A DNA stretch of 64,000 nt. It comes from Erodium maritimum. Taxonomy: Eukaryota; Streptophyta; Magnoliopsida; Geraniales; Geraniaceae. Location of the stretch: positions 82,713,043 to 82,777,042 of the forward strand of contig OY997588.1 in assembly GCA_963921825.1 (NCBI GenBank), written 5' to 3'. Under the pieces are notes generated by a model. The model worked only from the letters and a program-made list of their open reading frames with translations, did no database searches and was not told the origin of the DNA. The position numbers and the translations under genes were made by a program. Every line of letters begins with the position of its first letter. The stretch's first letter is position 1. Positions 36,354 to 46,199 of the stretch are shown here, in pieces.

Positions 36354-36629
36354 AAAATTCCTAATCATGACAAGCACTTAATTTTTACCACTACACAAAC
36401 AAATAAAAGTGGTGGAGTCCCTCCACCTTACATTGTCAATATTATTGGCACACTAAAGCACTTTAACAAGATAGTGGATTCCTATCACCTCCACTTTATC
36501 CATGTCTTCAATATTATTGCGTAGATTCCTATCTCCTCCATTTTTGTCTTGGTCTTCAGCATTATTGCAAGGACAAGACTTGATGTTTACCTCCCCATCT
36601 AGAACCTGTCTAGCTATTAGCTAAAATAG

Positions 36630-37982
36630 TTAGGTTCCCCCTCTGGGGCCTTGAGTTTGCTGGCTGACTGCTTCTATGAGTGAGTCCCAGTAATCTCCAA
36701 GAGTCGGCTCAGGTTCTACTTCTTGGGATTCCCCTGCAAGAATCTGAAAAGAATTTGGATTCATTGAACCTTGGGAAGACGTCTCCATTGCGTCTCCGGT
36801 TGTATTTGTTGGCTGTTCTGGGAAGACTGCCATGAACTGTTGTTTCATGAAATCTAAGGCCCTGACTGTTATTTGTCCTTCAGATTCTGTCGGATATTTC
36901 CGTTGTAGATATTCTCTTAGCTTAGCCAACTCCATGTGTTGATGGGCTGGTTGCTGATGCATAGTAGCCTTGTCATTATTAATGACTTTCTTGATTTTTT
37001 CTTTAAGGACTTCAATATCTTCCCTGGGCATTCTGCCCCACCATTTGAAGAAGAAATTTCTTCTCAGAATTGGAATTTGGAGCTTGTCTTCCGTGATTGA
37101 AAAAGACCATCGCCAAATCCATGGAATCTGGAATTTAGTAATGAATAGAAATGGGCATTGCCCAAACATTCGCAAGTTTCCAGTTAGGGGGCTATAATCA
37201 TACCAGGTCTTATATAGGTCATTGACCTCCTGAGGGAGCATTTCCAAGGATGGTCCAAATTTTGACCACCATTCGAAGAACCAGTTTGGGATTGGTTTTT
37301 CCAGAATTTCTGGATTAACAGAAAAGAACCAAGAATGTTTGTTCTTAGGATTTTGGTAGTAGAATGCCTTGGAGAAAGCTTCTACATAATCCCAATAGTT
37401 AAAATAAATGTATTTCCCTTCAGCCACCCTAATGACCTTTTCCCCATTGGGGTTCAACCCCCATTCTCTGGGAAGGAGGATTTTATTTAAATGGCATTTG
37501 CTGAAGTTAATGAAACTATCAGGATTATTATTCTGATAGTGATGGGTGACCGTTAATGATCCGGTAATAGTCAAAAGGACCTCAAGATTAAGTCTGGCCT
37601 TTCCATGGAGGCCTGGATAACCTCGTGATTCCAGGTATCTAGTGGCTAGAGACCACCCGTCTTTGGGTGTTACCTTGACATCATCATGCTCAAGGTAGAT
37701 GACATGCTCCGATATGGGATTCTCGAAATATTCGAGTTCTGGCGGCGTTTCTTTTACTGCTGCATCCTTATATGATGCTGAAGAGGAGGATGGTCCTTGA
37801 GAAGGAATTTCCTTCGTCGTTTGAGAACTGTGATGCGGGGGCATCTGCCTATTAGGCTGTTTGTTGAGAGTTGACAAGTCCCCTAGTAGAGGAACCGTCT
37901 GTTCTGGGCGGAGAAGTGCATTGCCTCTTCCTGATCCGCGACCGCGGCTATTATTGTGGCCTCCCCTATAAGGGGTCATCAT
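36630..37982 (-). CDS. Caulimovirid downstream protein of unknown function, 450 aa
   Basis: An intact frame that begins in an ATGA overlap with the stop of the polyprotein frame, the junction type used for reinitiation in this family. The N-terminus (residues 1-60) is Gly/Arg/Gln-rich (RGGHNNSRGRGSGRGN). The middle (about 95-330) is a folded, Trp- and Phe-rich region (NWFFEWWSKFG, RRNFFFKWWGRMPRED). The C-terminus is acidic. I do not recognise a domain. Its position after RNase H is that of the transactivator/inclusion-body gene in caulimoviruses or the second ORF of other endogenous genera, but sequence alone does not show which. No stop or shift is visible over 450 codons. Confidence 0.7.
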   Translation of the reverse strand: MMTPYRGGHNNSRGRGSGRGNALLRPEQTVPLLGDLSTLNKQPNRQMPPHHSSQTTKEIPSQGPSSSSASYKDAAVKETPPELEYFENPISEHVIYLEHDDVKVTPKDGWSLATRYLESRGYPGLHGKARLNLEVLLTITGSLTVTHHYQNNNPDSFINFSKCHLNKILLPREWGLNPNGEKVIRVAEGKYIYFNYWDYVEAFSKAFYYQNPKNKHSWFFSVNPEILEKPIPNWFFEWWSKFGPSLEMLPQEVNDLYKTWYDYSPLTGNLRMFGQCPFLFITKFQIPWIWRWSFSITEDKLQIPILRRNFFFKWWGRMPREDIEVLKEKIKKVINNDKATMHQQPAHQHMELAKLREYLQRKYPTESEGQITVRALDFMKQQFMAVFPEQPTNTTGDAMETSSQGSMNPNSFQILAGESQEVEPEPTLGDYWDSLIEAVSQQTQGPRGGT

Positions 37983-40900
37983 AATCCCTGCAAAAATTCA
38001 CGAGTTAAATAATCGGCTAGAGAGTTATTCTCTCCTTTAATATATTCGATATCAAATTCAAAGGCTGATAGTTGGGCTTGCCATCCTGCAAAGATCTGTT
38101 TTGCTACAAGATTTTTAATATCTTTTTCAATTATCGATTTGGCAGAGCTGCAATCAATTCGTAGCAAGAATTTTTGGTTGAGAAGATCACTTTGAAATTT
38201 AGTGACACATTTAATGATGGAAAGCATTTCTTTCTTAATAGTTGAGTATCTAGATTGAGTCGGGTTCCATTTACCCGAAGTGTATCTAACTAAAACCTCT
38301 TTTGAAGTGTTAGGGATTATTTGCTTAAGAATCCCTCCATAACCTATGTTAGAAGCATCCGTTTCTACAATTTTGAAAAACTTTGGGTTAGCCAAAGAGA
38401 GACAAGGTAAGCTTTTGACCTTATCTTTAATTTTTCTAACAGCGTTAGAATGTGCCTCTGACCAAGGCTCAGGGTTCTTTTTTAATCTTGAATACAGTAT
38501 GGCCGTATCCTGAGCAAGATTATCATAATAATCCGCAATATAATTTAAGCTACCAAGAAACCTCTGAAGTTGCTTGGTGTCTGTTATACGATCAGGGAAT
38601 TTTGAAGCAAATTCTATGCTCCTATCAATGGGGATTATTGTCCCCTGGCTGATATTATGACCCAGAAACCGAATTTCAGTCTGGAAAAGTTTCATTTTTG
38701 GGGCGGATAAAACAAGCCCGTTATGTTTTACAGCATTTTTAAAGATTTTCAAATGCTTCTCATGCTGTTCTATGGATTTAGAGAAAACTAAAACATCATC
38801 GATGTAGACTATGATATACTCAGAATAAGGATTGAAAATTTCATTCATAATATTTTGAAAGTCGGAAGGGGCATTTTTTAGCCCAAAAGGAACCACGTTC
38901 CATTCATAATGACCAAAAGGGACAGTAAAGGCTGTCTTATATCGGTCTGATTCATTAATCTGGATCTGCCAATAGCCAGATTTCATGTCAAATTTAGAGA
39001 AGATTAAGGCATCATTTAACTTGTCTAATAAATCTTTTTTATTAGGAATTGGGTATCTTACCCATTTTAAGACCTTATTCAGAGGTTTATAATTGATAAC
39101 AAGTCTAGGAACCCCTCGTTCTTTTTGAGCAGCTTTATTGACATAGAATGCCATGCAACTCCAAGGAGATTTTGATTTCCTAATTAATCCTTTTTATTCT
39201 AAAGAAATAATTTCTTTTTTACAAAGCTCTATTTGTTCATGATTCATTTGAGCTGGCCTAGCCTTAGTCGGGATTTGACTTTCATTGAAATTATCTATGT
39301 ATGGGAGTGAAACCGAATGAGTTTTTCTATTCCAAAAGGCTGTGGGAAGATCATTACATACTTCTTCCCTGAATTGTCTGTCAATTTTTTCTATTTTCTT
39401 CTGAATATTTTCCTGCTTTAATTGGGAATTTATGTTCATAATTTGAATTTCCTCTTTCAAGAAGCATATTTGCTTTTCTTTTCCAAGTAGAATATCTTTA
39501 ACTTCATTGAGCATTCTTGTCTGAGGGTCATAAATGAAATGGAACTTAACCTCTTTTCCACCGATATTTGTGGAAAATCCAGTTTTATCTACCCTGAGAA
39601 TTGGCATAATATCATGCAGAAAAGGATTTCCTAAAATAATCCTATGGGTAAGATTTTTAACCAAGATAAAAGCTACGGGTAAACAGGTACCCTGATTGCA
39701 GATATGAGCATCTGAAAGCTTATATATGACTTTTAGCTCTTTTCCTCCGGCTTGCGTTAGGGATTGAGTTGTCTTTTCAAAGTATTTAGTGGGGATGATT
39801 CCCTCTTGGATGCAATTATAATCAGCTCCACTGTCTACAAGGACAATTTCGTTATCAAGTATGAATTCATTTTTTATAACGAGAGATACTTGAACAAGCC
39901 ACTTCTGTGAAGTAACTTGGCTTATTAGATTAAGATAATCTGGGGTGGTATTACTATCATTATTAATGATATTATCATTAAAATGATTGTCTTCTAAAAT
40001 GCTTATTCTTTGGGAAAGCTTAGTATTATTCTGCTTTATTTGAATTATTTCAGATTTTAATTGGTTAACCTCTCTTTTAAGGTCACTTAGAGAAGTTGGG
40101 GTTTCTTTAACCCTTGCTTGTCGGAACCGTTGGAGTACTTCACTTAATTGGTAGGGTTCTTCCCGGGTAGGCGATTGGTTGCTCATATTGTTCTGTTTTA
40201 TAAGGGTCTCAAGAATATTTTTCTTAAGGTTGGGATCACCGATATCATCAAGCATGGTGACAATTTTATCTTGATCTGCTGTGAGAACGTTGAGACCATT
40301 CATCTCAACAATAGACTTCCAGTAATTTATAGCGTTGCATTGGCAACTGTTTCTGTCACCATCGTCCGAATTTTCAGACGAGGATGAGTCGTTTATGACA
40401 TCAAGGTCATCCTCAGAAGAAGAGTCCTCATCATCAGAGGGATAAAGAATAATTTTCTTTAAATGTGATTTTAATTGGTCATCTTCTATTTCATTAATGG
40501 CTTTTTTAGTCCAACATTGGTTGGCGTAGTGACCAATTTTCCCACATTTGTGACATTTTATGTCGAGTTTTTTAGCTTTTCTTTTTCCCGGGTTGGGAAG
40601 GAATGGTTTTTCTTTATTATATGATTTTTTTCGATAATTTTTTCTTTTATAATTATTTTTATGGTAGATGGGTTTATCGGCCCACTTGGGCCTTTTTCGA
40701 TAAGGTTTAACACCCTTTTCTTTACGATTTGGGGTTTTTATCTTTTTTCCTTGATCAAAAGCAAATTGCTCACAGAATTCTCCAATTTGGTGTTTCTCAG
40801 TAACCCTTTGCCTTTTCAGTTGATTTTTCAATTTTAAATCATTGCATAGAGTTAAACCTTCGTTTATGCAACTCGTAGTGAGTTGACCATAAGTAAGATT

Positions 40901-41386
40901 TTGATAATCGATGTTTATTCCATCGTTTTGAGTTCGTAGAGATTGACGAACTCTCTCTGCAAAGAGATGTGGTAAGCCATCAATAAACTTGGCTTTCCAA
41001 TGACTTGAATCAGGGTTATTAAGTTGAAAAACCCTGGACAGGAAAGTATCCTTATACCATCTAAAATGGGTTAAGGAGGGACATCGGAGATTTTGCAGGA
41101 GAGTTTGAATTTTCTCTACTATAGGAGCAGTAGATCCTGCAAAATGGTGCAAGATAGACAGGCACAAGGTGTATACTGCATCCTCTTCTCCCGTGGTAAC
41201 TCTCTCATCATTGGAGGGTCCAATTTCCATTTTAACTATCTTTTTGTGGCTAATGATTTCTTTGTGTTGGGTGTCAGTGAGGTAATGGTCCCACCATCCC
41301 CGAAGTTGTCCTACGAAACCGGTAGTAATGAATGAGGCAATTGTGCTATCTGAGTTGCCGTGTTGCTTACAAACGGTCGAATACAT
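37979..41386 (-). pseudogene. Caulimovirid capsid-protease-RT-RNase H polyprotein, one in-frame stop
   Basis: The first open part (41386-39194, 730 codons) holds a capsid-like region (about 1-200), a basic stretch (210-275), a CCHC zinc knuckle C278-C281-H286-C291, acidic and coiled segments, and a retroviral-type aspartic protease with DSG at about 518-520. A TAA at 39196-39194 closes the frame. The same frame reopens at once and runs to 37979, with reverse transcriptase (motifs FDMKSGYWQI, then YIDD) and RNase H (ETDAS, later ADYLTREF). In living relatives these domains replicate the viral DNA through RNA. The single nonsense codon is the only break in about 1,135 codons. The N-terminus of the capsid region is probably missing. 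Confidence 0.88.
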
Positions 41387-41453
41387 AATTATTCTTGTCT
41401 GATTAATACTTTAAGTAACCTACCAACCTCAACACTTTTGTGCTATAATTAGC

Positions 41454-42506
41454 ATGTCTTTGTTTGAAGAAAATATGGACGATAATGATCGTCACCAAGA
41501 AGAATTAGTAAAGAATGCTGAATTGGAAGAATTTCCAAAGAAAATGGACCAACTTAATAGATGGTCTATTCCTAAAGAAGATAAAAGTAAAATTTACTCT
41601 ATTGGCATGTTCGATTTAAAGTCTCGCATGACTATCAAAACCATGGAACAGACAGTTAGAATGTCTAAACAATCTCAAACTATAAGACTTCTAAGTAAAA
41701 GGGATTTACAAAATTTTATAAACTATAAGTTTATCCATATCGGATTAATTCAAATTGCTTTTAAACCCTTGACCTTATTGGGTATGGATGCTAGCCTTAT
41801 GGCTTATGTTAGAGATGGTAGATGCAACGACTTTAAGCCATCTTTAGCTGCTGCAATTGAGACCAGTCTCTGTCATGGACCGGTTTATTTTAATATTTCC
41901 TCAAATCTTAGTCTGTCCATAACGGATAGAAATATCTTAGATGCTATGCAACTAACCATTCAAACCCATGGTTACAATTTCAAACAAGGAAGTGAGGTGA
42001 TTGCTATATCTTATAGAATATACTATAAGGTTCTGCAAACGCTAACCCCTAAAATCAGGCAAATTTCAGCCCCTGGAACTACTACTTTAGTCCATACCAA
42101 CCTTTTAACTTCTAATATAGCCACCAATAGGCTTATAAGATGGGATGAAATCAACTTTCCTTTAAAATGGTCTTTACCTCAGGAAATAGAGCCTGAACCT
42201 ATAATAAATAGAGATATTGACCAAATAATCCAAACAACTGAGGGAGATATTGAAATAAAATTCAACCCTCAAAGATCTGTTACTCTTCCTATATCTAGCT
42301 CTTCGAGGTATCCTGGAGAGACTGTTTATAGAGTCTCGACTCCTCAAGAATCCAGAGCCTCTACTTCTCAAATTAGAGAAGAGGATCTAGTGGAAAATAT
42401 TAGAATCAGCGATAACCAAATTCCCCATGGAATTTACATAAAACCAAACTTATCAAGTAGGCAATCTCCTACTCAATCAGAAATGAGTTTCCATATTAAT
42501 GATTAA
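41454..42506 (+). CDS. Caulimovirid movement protein (30K superfamily), 350 aa
   Basis: An intact frame on the strand opposite to the capsid/RT frame. Residues about 45-215 carry the 30K-type core (region around LGMDASLMAYVRDGR and GPVYFNISSNLSLS). The C-terminal third is Ser/Pro/Ile-rich and looks disordered. Family members form tubules or modify plasmodesmata for cell-to-cell movement. It overlaps the next frame by eight bases. The opposite orientation to the rest of the virus is the main oddity; only 67 bp separate the two divergent frames, with no leader or primer site between them. Confidence 0.8.
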   Translation: MSLFEENMDDNDRHQEELVKNAELEEFPKKMDQLNRWSIPKEDKSKIYSIGMFDLKSRMTIKTMEQTVRMSKQSQTIRLLSKRDLQNFINYKFIHIGLIQIAFKPLTLLGMDASLMAYVRDGRCNDFKPSLAAAIETSLCHGPVYFNISSNLSLSITDRNILDAMQLTIQTHGYNFKQGSEVIAISYRIYYKVLQTLTPKIRQISAPGTTTLVHTNLLTSNIATNRLIRWDEINFPLKWSLPQEIEPEPIINRDIDQIIQTTEGDIEIKFNPQRSVTLPISSSSRYPGETVYRVSTPQESRASTSQIREEDLVENIRISDNQIPHGIYIKPNLSSRQSPTQSEMSFHIND

Positions 42507-42912
42507 TATTAGTCCTGGAACTAGAAAACTCCTTAATAAAGAGTTTTATCACCCCAGACATACTAGTTTTCGTGACTGGTATTTCAAAAAATTCTCGAAT
42601 GATGAGTTAATGAATTACAAGAATAAATATTATTCTCACATGGAAAACACTGGGGAAATTAAGACCTTTGTAAAATGGTTTATAAAACAATTTTTAGACC
42701 AAACCGAAAATGAGGTTCTTGTCCTTCAACGATCTTGGAAGACTAAAGCCTTAGGAGAATCTATTAGTTCTCCCTTCCCTCCGGAACAAGACATTGTCCT
42801 AGCTAATAATATCGAGGCAAGCGCCTACTTGAGCCTCCAGAAAACTGATTATACCCAGGTAACAATCAAGGAAATAAACACTTTAATCCGATCCCAAAAT
42901 ATATATATATAG
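42499..42912 (+). CDS. Caulimovirid frame following the movement protein, 137 codons, truncated
   Basis: Begins within the last codons of the movement protein frame. Content is basic and Trp/Phe-rich (FRDWYFKKFSND, FVKWFIKQF). It is probably the N-terminal part of the capsid polyprotein or a separate small protein. It ends artificially in a run of TA repeats (IYI then stop), where a (TA)n-bounded element abuts, so the true C-terminus is lost. Confidence 0.65.
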   Translation: MINISPGTRKLLNKEFYHPRHTSFRDWYFKKFSNDELMNYKNKYYSHMENTGEIKTFVKWFIKQFLDQTENEVLVLQRSWKTKALGESISSPFPPEQDIVLANNIEASAYLSLQKTDYTQVTIKEINTLIRSQNIYI

Positions 42913-43190
42913 GATAACAATCAGGTACAAACTTGTATCTTTCGTCAGAACGCAGAACTTTCAATTTGGGCCCTTGGATCATAGAATTAAAGGCCCAGAT
43001 TTAATGCATATCTTTTAATATATTTTTAATTAATGCATATCTTGTAATTGATTTCGTAATCAATCACCAACCCCTCCCCCCTGAATTTCGGTGGCTATCC
43101 GATCTGGATAATCAATGGCCCAGATTAGTTCTACGTTCTGACCCGAAATAGGGTTTGTACTTGATTGTTCCCCTATATATATATAGGCGC
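42900..43190. mobile_element. (TA)n-bounded foldback element, copy 1
   Basis: The ends GGATAACAATCAGGTACAAAC and GTTTGTACTTGATTGTTCC are inverted repeats set between TATATATATA tracts. Internal text (gggcccttggatcatagaatt, gtaatcaatcac, cccctccc) is shared with copy 2 at about 49,986-50,326. It is non-coding. Confidence 0.7.
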
Positions 43191-43858
43191 TTTCAAATGT
43201 TACCAACATCCATTTTGTTACTCGTTACCAAAATCTAAACCATTGATTTTTGAAATCCAATAGCTATAGATTTTCACCTCAATTAACCACAAATTAAATA
43301 GAAAAATCAACAAAATGGTGGTTTGGTAATTCTGTTTCCCTTTTTTTTACTTCAGATTTTTTTTACCGTTTAAATCTGATTTTTAAAATATATATATATA
43401 TTAAATATTCTATTTTTTAATTACAAATTATGATTGTTACATAAATTCCATACATGTTACACAATATTATATAAAAAATTATAGAAATTAGTATTAGATA
43501 TTACAAAAAAAATTATATCGACGTTAAAGATATTATAGAAATTTATATTTGAACTTATAGATATTTTATATCAATATTATAGATTTTTTAATTGCTATTA
43601 TAGAATTTACAAGTAATATTACAATTTTTTACTTCAAATTTTGTATATGTCTCATAATTTATACATGATTCCATGAGTTATATTGAATGTTGTCAAACTA
43701 AAAACATTTCCAAAACTTTCTGTAATAAAGTTACAGATCTTTATAAGTAATGTTATAGAATTCATTACCAAAATTACATAAATCTACGCTATAAATTATA
43801 GAAATAGTGCAACTAAAAAATTTTTGTATAAAATTACAGATCTTTCTAAAGAAAGTTA
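43191..43858. other. AT-rich filler, no gene
   Basis: Strongly AT-rich, with repeated short words (ttatagaaatt, ttacagatctttata). No element ends or frames are recognisable. Confidence 0.4.
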
Positions 43859-43867
43859 TACCATTTA

Positions 43868-44370
43868 GGGTTATTTTCATCTCACTACCCTAACTATGTG
43901 TTTTTTTCCATCTCACTACCCTAACTATTTTTTGTGGCACCTCGTTACCCTAGAATGTATTTTTTCACTTTCATACCTGCAGTTAATTTTTCATCCATTT
44001 TTGGACGGGAAATGGTCACGTGGCACTAATTTTTCTAAAAATATACCTAAACTACCCTTTACCTCTCTCTCTTACCCACTTCATTTTCATTAAAACCCTA
44101 AGGAACCATTTTTTGATGTCGGGTTGTTTAGGGTTTTAATGAAAATGAAGTGGGTAAGAGAGGGAGGTAAAGGGTAGTTTAGGTATTTTTAGAAAAAGTA
44201 GGGTCATGTACTTCGCACATGACTATTTTCTGTCCAAAAATGGATGAAAATTTGACGACGGGTATGAAAGTGAAAAAAATGCATTCTAGGGTAGCGAGGT
44301 GCCACAAAAAATAGTTAGTGTAATGAGATGAAAAAACCACATAATTAGGGTAGTGAGATGAAAATAACCC
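43868..44370. mobile_element. Palindromic Mutator-type MITE, 503 bp
   Basis: Almost the whole element folds on itself: GGGTTATTTTCATCTCACTA at the left and its complement ending GAAAATAACCC at the right, with matching inner arms (cctctctctcttacccactt and reverse). Flanks TACCATTTA and TATAATTTA agree at seven of nine bases. Confidence 0.8.
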
Positions 44371-45109
44371 TATAATTTATTACAGAAGTTACATAAATCT
44401 ACCTTGTAAATTACATAAATAATTCAACTAATATGAATCAAATACACACAAAAATAAACCCATAAGAATGAAACATGAAAGGGGGAAATTACTCTCCCGC
44501 GTTACTCTGCAGTAAGCAAGCAACAACAAAAAACAGATTTTCTCCTCTAGGGCACTACCCTCCACCACGATCCATCATGTAGAACCATGAATCACATAGC
44601 AATAAGAAAAAACTCAAATCATCATTAACTAAAAACCATGAACAAAATCAAATCCATGGTATACCTATTGTTTGAAGTTAAACCAACAAAATCAGTTAAA
44701 ATTAATCGGAAAATCAGCCCTGTAGTAGAGGATGGGAAATCAATATCGAAATCATACCCGAGGACGAGGAATCAATCTCTGTTATCTGGGATTGAGATGG
44801 GAGAAGATGAGCCTTTGTTGTTCAGCCCAAGTGGAATAGATCCAAACAAAGGAAGCATGCTGCTCTCGTGAGCATGACTCCATTGCTGATGAAGGTGGAC
44901 AGTGTGGACTCGCAACTTTCAATAACGTTGTTGTATTTGAATGTTGGTAGGTTGTTGTAGTGAATTAAGGATTGAGATTAGAGACACCTTGAAGCAAGGT
45001 GCTCCCAAGCTTGTAGCAAGCTGTAATTCGTTTGTTATCTTTCAATTCAATCAAAATAGTGAGCAATTATAGCTTATACCAATTCCAGTTTTTTTGAGAA
45101 GCATCACAC

Positions 45110-45121
45110 TGGTATCAGAGC
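45110..45121 (+). promoter_or_regulatory. Primer binding site, complementary to initiator tRNA-Met
   Basis: TGGTATCAGAGC lies two to four bases after the 5' LTR end of the plus-strand gypsy element, the standard position for priming minus-strand DNA. Confidence 0.85.
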
Positions 45122-45124
45122 CGA

Positions 45125-46190
45125 TATCCTTGAAGTTACAGAGCAAATAATAGCTTCCATTGCTGGGAGGGTGGATGGGATCAATCCCAAGACTCCAAGT
45201 CTTGTCTCGATCCGTAAAGTCCTATTCACTTACGGGCACATGACCCAAAACCCAGTTTTGGTCATGTCCCGAGACAACTTCCTTTTGGCCATTCTCCATA
45301 AATGTGTCAATGAGTTTCATCCTCCGGTGTGACCCTTAGGTTTATGCATGTCAATAGATCAACGTAAAATCCCATTTTACTTGATCCTATTTAAGTGGAA
45401 ACTAACGAGACTTTAGTATTGTCTGACACTGCATAACGAATCGACCCTGTCGATTCTAACCTTTCCGTCGTCCCTGTCATTATCCTTTTATCTCCGATAT
45501 CCTGATTGAGATAAGGCATAGAGCCGTCATCCTTATTATTCTCAATCATTGTTCCTTGATATGTGAGATGAAGGAATATATGATACCCAGTATCATGTGC
45601 ATGGCCATGCTATTCTTTCAGTCACTCTCGATCAAGCGGCCGAGAACCGATATGATTCTCATACCTCAGTATGAGGGATAAATCCCTTAGCCGTCTTTCG
45701 TGTCACTCATGTAGCTCGTCCCCAAGCCAATCTTGGCCGTTATGGAAACCCTGTTTCGGACAACGTTAGGCTCAGGTCAAACTCAGTTGTTGACTACATA
45801 GAGATCACAAAGACTCCTTGGTCTAAGGATACATGACAAGCTACGACAATGAATATGTTCATGACTTGATCTATGGCACATATTCATGTCGGGTCGTCCA
45901 ATATCATGTCCCACATGATATCTATGATCAGACTCCGGAATCCCATTCCAATGACTAACAGAACGTAAGCCATAAAGAGCCATCTTTCATACTAGTCGCT
46001 TCTAGTGAAGCTTTGTTGACTAGGGACCCATCGAGTGTGATCTATCTCGATCTATGGTTCTATTCGCATGGTGGGCATAGATCAGAGCACACATCGATAT
46101 ATTACTCCAACACTTAAGTAATATAAAGTCGCTTTAATTTTATTGCTAACGATGATATATACATTTGGACATTTAGGATTGAACTACGGG
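45125..46190. other. Non-coding stretch replacing gag and protease
   Basis: About 1 kb without long frames lies where gag and protease should be. It contains tattactccaaca at about 46,097-46,110, which would be a TGTTGGAGTAATA LTR start on the minus strand, so a minus-strand LTR may be inserted here. I could not place its other end or a target duplication. Confidence 0.35.
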
Positions 46191-46199
46191 CACTAAGAC

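Larger units (their letters stand above)
36215..42912 (-). mobile_element. Endogenous pararetrovirus (Caulimoviridae), partly rearranged
   Basis: Viral frames fill the region: capsid with zinc knuckle, aspartic protease, reverse transcriptase and RNase H, then a large downstream frame, all on the minus strand; movement protein and a companion frame on the plus strand. There is no integrase and there are no LTRs, which separates it from Ty3/gypsy elements. A promoter-like box and poly(A) signal lie at the left end. Gene content is caulimovirid; I do not assign a genus. The copy is an old integrated one, not an infectious unit: it has a stop codon, an inverted order, and no primer site was found. 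Confidence 0.88.

Noticed and set aside
36215..42912. Reading the block as a Ty3/gypsy element because of RT and RNase H
   Set aside because: No integrase, no LTRs, and a 30K-type movement protein is present; caulimovirid is the better call.
36215..42912. A native ambisense virus
   Set aside because: Not supported by any known relative; turning one block restores family gene order, so rearrangement is simpler. Kept as a finding to check.
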